The position numbers and the translations under genes were made by a program. DNA of 64,000 nt from a virus, in the IMG/VR virus record IMGVR_UViG_3300032325_000464, positions 1 to 64,000 of that record; one strand, 5' to 3'. Below, in pieces: positions 58,343 to 64,000 of the stretch (positions are counted from its first letter, which is position 1; each line of letters starts with the position of its first letter). Below the pieces are notes generated by a model. That model saw only the letters and a list, made by a program, of their open reading frames with translations, searched no databases and was not told the DNA's origin.

Positions 58343-58410
58343 CCCCCTCACAAAAGCTGAAGATCGCAAGATCACAAATACTGAGAGGGGGAAAAGGTGG
58401 GCGCGGCCCC
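58343..58410 (+). promoter_or_regulatory. Nested hairpin and GC module
   Basis: CCCCCTC (58343-58349) pairs with GAGGGGG (58385-58391), enclosing GATC, GCAA, GATC (58362-58373). GGGCGCGGCCCCC follows, so the G-run again has a left and a right partner. The stretch 58259-58342 also holds a GCTTCCC/GGGGTAGC hairpin. Confidence 0.55.
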
Positions 58411-58460
58411 CATAACGAATTGGTAACAAGTTTAAGAAACACTATTAAGAGCCCTTGTAA

Positions 58461-58483
58461 ATGTCAGTGGTTGGCTGTAAAAT
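58461..58483 (+). promoter_or_regulatory. Phased ATGTC promoter
   Basis: TTGTAA, then ATGTCAGTGG from 58461, TAAAAT at 58478-58483. Confidence 0.65.
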
Positions 58484-58506
58484 ATAGCTATAACGAAAGG
58501 AACCCC

Positions 58507-58629
58507 ATGGACGAGCAAGCAGAAGAAATCAAACAGGACCTAGCCGACTACTATGCTAACCCACAAGAATACACACTCTTTGACTTTGAGGAAATCTTTC
58601 AGGACAGGGACCCATTTGAATTCCTATAA
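58507..58629 (+). CDS. 40-residue acidic protein
   Basis: Asp/Glu-rich with aromatic residues (MDEQAEEIKQDLADYYANPQ). ATG at 58507 behind CGAAAGGAACCCC; a longer frame from 58420 would cross the promoter. Possibly an inhibitor-type DNA mimic, speculative. Confidence 0.55.
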   Translation: MDEQAEEIKQDLADYYANPQEYTLFDFEEIFQDRDPFEFL

Positions 58630-58651
58630 TGTCGTAGGGTCCTGGTAGAAT
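58629..58651 (+). promoter_or_regulatory. Phased ATGTC promoter
   Basis: ATGTCGTAGG begins on the last base of the preceding stop codon (58629); TAGAAT at 58646-58651. Confidence 0.55.
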
Positions 58652-58676
58652 TCAAACAAATAACGAAAGGAAAATA

Positions 58677-58871
58677 ATGAGCTTACTAAATAACATTGGA
58701 TACGTTTCCTATGACGGAAACTATGGAGCTGAAGCGGACCTACTAGTTTTCGACAGCAATGACCTCACTCTACAACAGTGGGAAACCCTAGGTGAGATAA
58801 ACGACAACTCTAGGTATGAGTATGTTGAAGCTATTTTTGCAGGTAAAGACCTATCTGAGTGGGAGGGCTAA
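58677..58871 (+). CDS. 64-residue acidic unknown protein
   Basis: Begins MSLLNNIGYVSYDGNYGAEA; rich in Asp/Glu and Tyr. CGAAAGGAAAAT ribosome site. Stop overlaps the next start. Confidence 0.6.
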   Translation: MSLLNNIGYVSYDGNYGAEADLLVFDSNDLTLQQWETLGEINDNSRYEYVEAIFAGKDLSEWEG

Positions 58872-59215
58872 TGCTACGTACAGATGAGACTTACTGGAAA
58901 ATCAAAGAGTACACAGATGAGGCCAAGGGTATAGCTTGGGACACATGTCACAAAATTTATATTCTTATGGATGACAATCAGGTAGCGCTAATGCGTGAGT
59001 ATGAATATGACCCAATCATCACGTCAGAACAAATAAACCCAGCCGAAATGGCAACGGTTGCAGCTGTTTGGTTTGAAAAGTCTTGTGCACTAAGATTTGT
59101 AAATGCAGTCTACAGTGATACTTCAATTGGACACGAGGGTTTTGTCAACGTCATTGCGCAGTTTGAAGGCGATGAAGAAGAAGACGATGAATATGATGAG
59201 GATGAAGATGAGTAA
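58871..59215 (+). CDS. 114-residue protein with acidic tail
   Basis: Start at the TAATG overlap (58871). An alpha/beta body (YWKIKEYTDEAKGIAWDTCH) ends in about 18 residues that are nearly all Asp/Glu. Function unknown. Confidence 0.65.
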   Translation: MLRTDETYWKIKEYTDEAKGIAWDTCHKIYILMDDNQVALMREYEYDPIITSEQINPAEMATVAAVWFEKSCALRFVNAVYSDTSIGHEGFVNVIAQFEGDEEEDDEYDEDEDE

Positions 59216-59309
59216 TATTTGGGAGCCAGCTCCAGGTGGAGTCTGGGATAGCTTCTTCCGTGAAGCAGGCTTTGACAATGGAGATAGCGAAGACGACGAA
59301 GACCTGTAG
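59208..59309 (+). CDS. 33-residue acidic peptide
   Basis: ATG at 59208 overlaps the previous stop (ATGAGTAA). Product MSNIWEPAPGGVWDSFFREA then an Asp/Glu-rich end. Followed by two hairpins (CATTCC/GGAATG and TGGCC/GGCCA) and the GCGCGGCCC module. Confidence 0.5.
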   Translation: MSNIWEPAPGGVWDSFFREAGFDNGDSEDDEDL

Positions 59310-59449
59310 TGCATTCCCTTACTTCCTTTCTGGAATGTACTACCGTCCTGGCCATGACGTAAATCTGGCCACCTTTTGTGCGCGGCCCACTTAACAGATC
59401 CATAACAACTTTAAGAAGAATTAAGATGTTTCCCTAAAACCCCTTGTAA

Positions 59450-59472
59450 ATGTCGGTGGGTAGCTGTAAAAT
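59450..59472 (+). promoter_or_regulatory. Phased ATGTC promoter
   Basis: TTGTAA, then ATGTCGGTGG from 59450, TAAAAT at 59467-59472. Confidence 0.65.
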
Positions 59473-59501
59473 GATACTACCCGAAAAGAAAGGAACCCCC
59501 A

Positions 59502-60005
59502 ATGGGAACCAGAAACCTAACAGTAGTAAAGAATAAAGCAGGGAAAAACAAGATTGCTCAATACGGACAATGGGACGGCTACCCAAGTTATTCAGGTGTT
59601 CAAGCCCTAGCATTTCTAAGAGACGAAGGCAACCAAGCCCTGCTACAAGCAAAGCTAGACCTTGTCCAGTTTGTTGGTGATGAGGAAGTAGATACCCTGT
59701 ATAAGCAGTATGAAACTACCGATTGGGAGAATAAAGATTTCCTAAACGCATACCCTGGACTTCACAGAGATACTGGTGTTGGTATCCTATCAGTAGTTGC
59801 TAACGCTGTTGCTCCTGTCAAGACTGTTGATAACACAGAGTTTGCTAAAGATGAATTGTTTTGTGAAGGTATCTTTGAGGTAGACTTCAAGACTAACAAG
59901 TTTATTACTGTCTATGCTGACAAGAAGGTTGAGTTTGACCTTGCCACTCTACCAACAGATGAAGAATACCTAGCCCAGTGGGAAGTGCAGCAAGTTGCTT
60001 CATAA
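59502..60005 (+). CDS. 167-residue GTRNLT-type conserved phage protein
   Basis: The N-terminus MGTRNLTVVKNKAGKNKIAQ followed by YGQWDGYPSYSG is a widely distributed phage family without assigned function. The compact alpha/beta body ends in an acidic segment. GAAAGGAACCCCC ribosome site; phased promoter upstream. Confidence 0.75.
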   Translation: MGTRNLTVVKNKAGKNKIAQYGQWDGYPSYSGVQALAFLRDEGNQALLQAKLDLVQFVGDEEVDTLYKQYETTDWENKDFLNAYPGLHRDTGVGILSVVANAVAPVKTVDNTEFAKDELFCEGIFEVDFKTNKFITVYADKKVEFDLATLPTDEEYLAQWEVQQVAS

Positions 60006-60174
60006 TCTAGATACCAAATACCTAACAGGGGACATCGCAAAGGATGTTCAGTTTATAAAAGATAACCTTAGTATTGATGACGAAGAGTTCTTTAGAAGGG
60101 CTATGGCTAACATAATGTCTGAGGGTAATGCTAGAATTGACTTACTTACTGGAGAGGAACTAAACAAACTATGA
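59995..60174 (+). CDS. 59-residue unknown protein, TTG start
   Basis: The frame opens at TTG 59995 inside the end of the previous gene, with GGGAAG upstream, and its stop overlaps the next start (ATGA). Helical acidic product (DIAKDVQFIKDNLSIDDEEF). Overlaps on both sides make a real gene likely. Confidence 0.5.
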   Translation: MLHNLDTKYLTGDIAKDVQFIKDNLSIDDEEFFRRAMANIMSEGNARIDLLTGEELNKL

Positions 60175-60344
60175 AGAAAACTTGGCAAGTAGAGTATAGT
60201 GCTACCTATTGGGTAGAAGCAGAAACAGAAGATGAAGCAATTGAATTGGCTATTGAATCACACGCTGACCTACCAGACGGTAGTTGGGAAGCAATGATTG
60301 ACCCCTATGATAGCAACAACTTCAATACGCTAGGAGAAAAGTGA
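60171..60344 (+). CDS. 57-residue unknown protein
   Basis: Begins MKKTWQVEYSATYWVEAETE, then DEAIELAIESH. A similar pattern (YFKVQREYT, VEADSKEHAEELA) occurs in the 61930 gene; both resemble short alpha/beta proteins that recur in phages. Ends in a GTGA overlap. Confidence 0.6.
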   Translation: MKKTWQVEYSATYWVEAETEDEAIELAIESHADLPDGSWEAMIDPYDSNNFNTLGEK

Positions 60345-60433
60345 TTATCGAATGCCCCAACCATGAGGGCAACTTTGACTGTACACCATTTTGCAATTTG
60401 TGTGAAGGAGAACAAGAGTATGTCAGTGAGTGA
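60341..60433 (+). CDS. 30-residue zinc-finger-like peptide, GTG start
   Basis: CPNHEGNFDCTPFCNLC: a compact cluster of four cysteines and one His. Starts in GTGA overlap with the upstream stop. Confidence 0.45.
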   Translation: MIIECPNHEGNFDCTPFCNLCEGEQEYVSE

Positions 60434-60602
60434 ACTAGAACAAATCGGGTATGAAGAAGGAATGAAGGATACCTATGCTTACATTATCAATACTATACGT
60501 AAGGCAATAGAGAATCCTTCACTTGATGTCATACCGTCAAAAATGGCACTACAAGTCCTGTTGGCAAGTTTAGAAGCTGACAGGGAAGAGAGCACGGTCT
60601 AA
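60420..60602 (+). CDS. 60-residue helical protein
   Basis: ATG at 60420 behind GAAGGAGAAC. MSVSELEQIGYEEGMKDTYA and SKMALQVLLASLEADR are helical. Overlaps the upstream peptide by 14 bases. Unknown function. Confidence 0.6.
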   Translation: MSVSELEQIGYEEGMKDTYAYIINTIRKAIENPSLDVIPSKMALQVLLASLEADREESTV

Positions 60603-60605
60603 GCT

Positions 60606-60626
60606 CCCCGAAAGGGGCGCGGCCCC
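60606..60626 (+). promoter_or_regulatory. GC module (three-arm), clearest copy
   Basis: CCCC (60606-60609), GAAA, GGGG (60614-60617), CGCGG, CCCC (60623-60626). GGGG can pair with either CCCC. Three bases after the stop. Confidence 0.65.
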
Positions 60627-60681
60627 AATATAACAGATCTATAACAACTTTAAGAACCTTAAGAATGTTTCCCCAGATGGC

Positions 60682-60710
60682 TTGACATTGTCGGTGGGTC
60701 ATGGGATAAT
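60682..60710 (+). promoter_or_regulatory. Phased promoter with consensus -35
   Basis: TTGACA (60682-60687), TTGTCGGTGG from 60688 and GATAAT at 60705-60710, again 17 bases from the element start. Confidence 0.7.
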
Positions 60711-60752
60711 AGTCTTACTAAACATTCACCCCTAAAAGAAAGTTGAACACAA

Positions 60753-61766
60753 ATGGCTCATGACCTAGAATCCGCAAACGGCCAGACTGCTTTTGCTTCA
60801 TTGCGACAGCCAGCTTGGCATGGTCTTGGAACTGTTTTCCAAGACGAGGTAGACACATCAGAAATGTTGTCTCTGGCTCACCTAAACGATTGGAACGTCC
60901 GTCTTGAAGATGTAGAGACTCCAGAGGGTTTCAACAGCGACAAGTCTTATTCATTCGTGACAAGAACTAACCCATTCGACAGAAACACTAACGACATTCT
61001 TGGTGTTGTTGGTGAACGCTATGTCCCTCTTCAGAATGAGGACTTATTTTCATTCGGAGACAACCTGCTAGACGGCGGAGGTCGTTGGGAAACTGCTGGC
61101 TCTATCAAGGGTGGGCGTGTTGTCTTTGGCTCTATCGCATTGGATAACTCAATTACCCTAGACCCAAATGGCATTGCTGATAAGATTGATAACTATCTTC
61201 TAATCAACACTAGCCACGACGGCTCTATTGCGATTCAGGCTTCTATCACACCTGTTCGTGTTGTTTGTGCCAACACTCTAAACCTTGCTCTATCTTCATT
61301 CAAGGGCAAGAAAGATGTCAAGCAAACTTTCAAGATTCGCCACACACAGACTGCCGAAGGTAAAATTGCGGTTGCTCGTGAGGCTCTTGGACTTGCTCAC
61401 AAATACATTGACGAGTTCTCAACTATGGCTAACGAAATGATTCAGACTGAAATTACTAAGGCTCAGTTTGATAAGATTGTTGAACTTGCCTACCCTGCCC
61501 CTGCTAAGGACGCCAAGGGTTCACAGAAAAAGTATGACAGCAAAATTGATTTGCTTCAGTCTATTTATGTTGGCGATTTCAATAACACCATTAGCGGAAC
61601 TGCTTGGGGTGCTTTCAATGCTCTAACCGAAAGACTAGACTGGTATCGCAATTCCCGAGGCGGAAAGAACGAAAGCATTCTTGCTTCTGCTTCTGGCTTT
61701 GACCCAATGATAAACGCTGAGAAGAATCGTTTGATGAAAGTTGTTCGCCAAGCCGTAATGGCATAA
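60753..61766 (+). CDS. DUF932 family protein
   Basis: 337 residues. Matches the phage/plasmid-like DUF932 family: AWHGLGTVF near the start, GVVGERYVPLQNEDLF near 85-100, and ITPVRVVCANTLNLAL near 165-180. These proteins are widespread in large phages and plasmids; their function is unknown. It is the only gene of its transcription unit, with AAAGAAAGTTG upstream and a GC module after it. Confidence 0.85.
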   Translation: MAHDLESANGQTAFASLRQPAWHGLGTVFQDEVDTSEMLSLAHLNDWNVRLEDVETPEGFNSDKSYSFVTRTNPFDRNTNDILGVVGERYVPLQNEDLFSFGDNLLDGGGRWETAGSIKGGRVVFGSIALDNSITLDPNGIADKIDNYLLINTSHDGSIAIQASITPVRVVCANTLNLALSSFKGKKDVKQTFKIRHTQTAEGKIAVAREALGLAHKYIDEFSTMANEMIQTEITKAQFDKIVELAYPAPAKDAKGSQKKYDSKIDLLQSIYVGDFNNTISGTAWGAFNALTERLDWYRNSRGGKNESILASASGFDPMINAEKNRLMKVVRQAVMA

Positions 61767-61767
61767 G

Positions 61768-61830
61768 CGACACGCAGACCTCCTGGCTTGACAGCTGGGA
61801 GGATCTGTGGCGCGGCCCCCTTATCACTAA
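61768..61830 (+). promoter_or_regulatory. GC module after the DUF932 gene
   Basis: CGACACGC, then a CTCC/GGAG hairpin with a long stem, TGGCGCGGCCCCC at the end. A weaker copy of the three-arm module. The region to 61929 also has a degenerate promoter but no ATGTC element. Confidence 0.45.
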
Positions 61831-61929
61831 TAAGATATTAACTTATAAAAAACCTATTAAGAAGTCCTTGACTTTTTCCCCAAAACGTGAGAGAATATAT
61901 TTATCAAACCATTCAACCCTAGGAGATAA

Positions 61930-62106
61930 ATGCCTTATTTCAAAGTACAAAGAGAATATACTAACTGGGAACAGATTACAGTTGAAGCTGATTCAAAAGA
62001 GCATGCAGAAGAGCTTGCAGAAGATGATGAGATATGGGATAATGCCTATGATGTAAACTCATATAACTACACTGGAGATACATGGGTAGGAGAAGCAGAT
62101 GAGTAA
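61930..62106 (+). CDS. 58-residue acidic protein
   Basis: Begins MPYFKVQREYTNWEQITVEA, then DSKEHAEELAEDDEIW. Paralogue-like to the 60171 product. TAGGAGATAA ribosome site. ATGAGTAA overlap with the next gene. Confidence 0.6.
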   Translation: MPYFKVQREYTNWEQITVEADSKEHAEELAEDDEIWDNAYDVNSYNYTGDTWVGEADE

Positions 62107-62206
62107 AAAGCACACGCATTACTATACTTATGGAGCCTGCACATGGTGCGGTAAGAAAATAAATAAAGGATTGGGCGTAGACCTATACAAGGGAAAGAGA
62201 GTCTAA
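62099..62206 (+). CDS. 35-residue peptide with CxxC
   Basis: SKKHTHYYTYGACTWCGKKI: one CxxC with nearby histidines. Overlaps on both sides support translation. Possibly metal binding. Confidence 0.5.
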   Translation: MSKKHTHYYTYGACTWCGKKINKGLGVDLYKGKRV

Positions 62207-62436
62207 TGCAGATTTATGCTGACAAGAAGCCTAGCGTAAAAGATACTACTTGGACCAGGATCTATCACTACAACACCGTCCAGGTTATGGAGTCCGATCG
62301 CTACTACGACTTTTATAAGTTAGTTATTGATGGCCAGAGACCTAAGTATTTCTTTGGTGAGGCAGCGTGGATGGATTGCCAGAGAGCAGCTGTTGACAAA
62401 GTAGGCCTTTCAGGCTATAATATATTTAGAAGATAA
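62206..62436 (+). CDS. 76-residue unknown protein
   Basis: Aromatic-rich alpha/beta protein (TWTRIYHYNTVQVMESDRYY, YFFGEAAWMDCQRAAVDKVG). Start overlaps the preceding stop. Unknown function. Confidence 0.6.
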   Translation: MQIYADKKPSVKDTTWTRIYHYNTVQVMESDRYYDFYKLVIDGQRPKYFFGEAAWMDCQRAAVDKVGLSGYNIFRR

Positions 62437-62457
62437 CCCTAAAAGAAAGAACCCCAA

Positions 62458-62976
62458 ATGCACGTATTACAATACATAGCAGTACAATCAGATGACCAAG
62501 ACATGGCCTTTCGTACAGTCAAAGACACATTAGAATCAGAGCTGGGTGGTATTGAATCTACGACTAACTCTTGGTTTGATTGGTTTGTAGCAGGTGGTGG
62601 TAGATTTGTAGAGGGCGACCCATATAAAGAATCTACTAATAATATAATCTCATATGATGAAGACCCTAAGACGTTTCTCAAACAGGTTGAGGTTTCTATT
62701 GAATCTCGTATGGATGAGTTCAGGGCCTATCGCAAACAGTTTGAGGAAAAGAATGTTGACCTCAATGATAAGTTAGATAACTATAAAGGTATCATGAACT
62801 ATGATTTTGAGCTGTACCCTTTGAAAAAGATGATTGATATGATTCAGGGTACATGGGATTTCAATTCCTACTTCTATGACATGCACCACGCCAGTACTAA
62901 CCCTGAACACATGTATAAGTCTATTGACACAGGCAACAAGAACTGGTATGCTGTACCTGTAGACTTTCACTTCTAA
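62458..62976 (+). CDS. 172-residue unknown protein
   Basis: Helical, acidic (DDQDMAFRTVKDTLESELGG; FEEKNVDLNDKLDNYKG), with a glycine-rich turn (AGGGRFVEG). AAAGAAAGAACCCC ribosome site. No family recognised. Confidence 0.65.
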   Translation: MHVLQYIAVQSDDQDMAFRTVKDTLESELGGIESTTNSWFDWFVAGGGRFVEGDPYKESTNNIISYDEDPKTFLKQVEVSIESRMDEFRAYRKQFEEKNVDLNDKLDNYKGIMNYDFELYPLKKMIDMIQGTWDFNSYFYDMHHASTNPEHMYKSIDTGNKNWYAVPVDFHF

Positions 62977-62985
62977 GGAGACCAA

Positions 62986-63381
62986 ATGACTAACTATGTA
63001 TCACTAACTTGGAAAGAATGGCAAGAGCGCTTCAAGCCTATCAAGAATCATTTTGCTAAGAACGACCCAGACCTAGAGATGTTTGAGACTTATGGCGAAG
63101 AGGTAGATTTTGTTATCTCTAAAGCCGAGGAAAATAAAGTTTGGACTTGGGGAGATGGAGACTTTGCTAGCTACATTAGCAATGGCTATCACTATGTAAA
63201 TAGGATTGGCTATTATGTTTGTGAGGTTCCTTATGACGAGGATACCGAATACGAAATAATCATAAGTACCGAAGAAGAGTGTAAGTGCTATCTTGAAGAC
63301 GGCTATGACGACGGAGAGTATGGACGCTCAGACTGTGAAGAATGTGAGGGTAGTGGGTATGTCACAAGATACAATGATTAG
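62986..63381 (+). CDS. 131-residue protein with C-terminal Cys cluster
   Basis: An acidic, aromatic body (TWKEWQERFKPIKNHFAKND) ends in CKCYLEDGYDDGEYGRSDCE then CEGSGY. The last part resembles a DnaJ-type zinc knuckle (C-x-C, DCxxCxGxG). AAGGAGACCAA ribosome site. Could hold a zinc site. Confidence 0.6.
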   Translation: MTNYVSLTWKEWQERFKPIKNHFAKNDPDLEMFETYGEEVDFVISKAEENKVWTWGDGDFASYISNGYHYVNRIGYYVCEVPYDEDTEYEIIISTEEECKCYLEDGYDDGEYGRSDCEECEGSGYVTRYND

Positions 63382-63712
63382 AAACAAGAACAAGGATAAG
63401 ACTGAGATTATCTATGACCTGAACATCTATCAGCTGGAGGACCTAGACGCCGATGGTGAGTATCGACACATGGGGCCATGGTACATTCATGTCTACGAAT
63501 ACGACGGTAGAACAACTGAGGAAGTTACAGCTCCTATAGAATTAACTGAAGATGAGTATAACAGTCTTATTAGGGATGATTCATACTATGATGAGCTAGA
63601 CGTCTGGTATGGCCTGCAAGGGTTTATCTTTGAAAAGTGGGATGTGCTCAGCGATCGTCTTAAGTATGCATTCGAATGCCTGCCCAAGTACAAGGAAGAT
63701 GTTTTGTTCTAA
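63359..63712 (+). CDS. 117-residue unknown protein
   Basis: Start at ATG 63359 (GAGGGTAGTGG upstream), overlapping the previous gene by 23 bases; ATG 63374 is an alternative. Tyr/Asp-rich product (YDLNIYQLEDLDADGEYRHM). Unknown function. Confidence 0.6.
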   Translation: MSQDTMIRNKNKDKTEIIYDLNIYQLEDLDADGEYRHMGPWYIHVYEYDGRTTEEVTAPIELTEDEYNSLIRDDSYYDELDVWYGLQGFIFEKWDVLSDRLKYAFECLPKYKEDVLF

Positions 63713-63715
63713 CCC

Positions 63716-63744
63716 TTGTGTTATCCCCCCATTTTTGATACAAT
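63716..63744 (+). promoter_or_regulatory. Promoter before the last small gene
   Basis: TTGTGT (63716-63721), 17-base spacer containing a C-run, TACAAT (63739-63744). Lacks the ATGTC element. Confidence 0.5.
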
Positions 63745-63769
63745 AGAAGATTGTAAGTGAGTAGGAGTT

Positions 63770-63964
63770 ATGCCTAGAAAAGAATCAGTAGAGCAGAAAA
63801 TAGTAGCAAAAGTGTCCAACCTGATAAATGATTTGACCGTGGACTTAGAGCAGACAGGTATTTACTTTGGAAGAACAAATGGAACGACCTATCGTAGACT
63901 AATGACTATTGCCGAATCAGCAAAGTATGAGAGAGAAGAAGAAAAAGATGACTACACCTATTGA
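63770..63964 (+). CDS. 64-residue basic/helical protein
   Basis: Begins MPRKESVEQKIVAKVSNLIN; GRTNGTTYRRLMTIAESAKY in the middle; acidic end. TAGGAGTT ribosome site. Possibly DNA binding; unknown. Confidence 0.6.
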   Translation: MPRKESVEQKIVAKVSNLINDLTVDLEQTGIYFGRTNGTTYRRLMTIAESAKYEREEEKDDYTY

Positions 63965-64000
63965 GAATAAAACAGCAATCCTTGCGGACTTGTTTCTGAA
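63948..64000 (+). CDS. Start of a further gene, cut by the window end
   Basis: ATG at 63948 overlaps the previous gene by 17 bases and the frame stays open to the end (MTTPIENKTAILADLFL). Too short to identify. Confidence 0.45.
   Translation, partial: MTTPIENKTAILADLFL

Noticed and set aside
59110-59403. Ser-rich minus-strand frame
   Set aside because: Mirror of the Asp/Glu run in the 58871 gene.
62439-62985. Minus-strand frames opposite the 172-residue gene
   Set aside because: All neighbouring genes and ribosome sites are on the plus strand.

Overview
The window is a contiguous piece of a tailed double-stranded DNA phage with siphovirus morphology. The evidence is a complete minus-strand head-tail module: portal, protease, capsid, connectors, tail tube, chaperones and a 2834-residue tape measure that predicts a tail of roughly 0.4 micrometre. 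The host is probably a low-GC actinobacterium, for example a freshwater nanopelagic lineage. Reasons are a base composition near 40% GC by eye, a DnaE-type polymerase, right-arm families familiar from actinobacteriophages (DUF932, GTRNLT-like), a LysM tape measure, a PASTA adhesin, and many genes that look leaderless. The host assignment is inference. No terminase, integrase, immunity repressor, tRNA or CRISPR was seen, so those genes, if present, lie outside.

Layout. 1-5.9 kb (minus): replication genes in transcription order: putative DNA-binding protein, two small proteins, DnaB-like helicase, DnaG-like primase, ssDNA-binding protein, DnaE polymerase (cut by the window start). 5.9-31.8 kb (minus): virion module, read right to left from a small pre-portal gene and portal through protease/scaffold, capsid, connectors, tail tube, chaperones, tape measure and minor tail proteins. 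31.8-51.7 kb (minus): a very large accessory surface module with a LamG-like giant, FN3, collagen-like, PASTA and beta-rich fibre proteins, plus two 2OG-Fe(II) oxygenases. It is interrupted at 43.8-45.2 kb by a plus-strand island with a secreted NlpC/P60 hydrolase and a holin-like protein. 51.76-52.05 kb: non-coding, AT-rich, three DnaA boxes at exact 21-bp spacing and a candidate small RNA; the best candidate for a replication origin. 52.06-54.2 kb: short genes on both strands, many Cys-rich. 54.2-64 kb (plus): about ten short operons of small, mostly unknown proteins.

Regulation appears to use two promoter classes. The left arm repeatedly uses an extended -10 (TGnTATAAT, often followed by TAT) 5-9 bases before an ATG with no room for a Shine-Dalgarno sequence, so many structural genes are probably translated from leaderless mRNAs. 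The right arm uses promoters in which an ATGTC-starting element lies exactly 17 bp before the -10 hexamer, in at least twelve places, one of them on the opposite strand. Right-arm operons commonly end in a GC-rich module around GCGCGG in which one G-run can pair with a C-run on either side.

The most interesting candidates are the phased right-arm promoters, the leaderless array, the origin with its small RNA exposing an anti-Shine-Dalgarno loop, a compact pseudoknot-like RNA at 57.7 kb, a prolyl-hydroxylase-like enzyme encoded in the same module as collagen-like fibres, and metallothionein-like micropeptides. All functional statements come from reading the sequence and from family knowledge; no database search was run.
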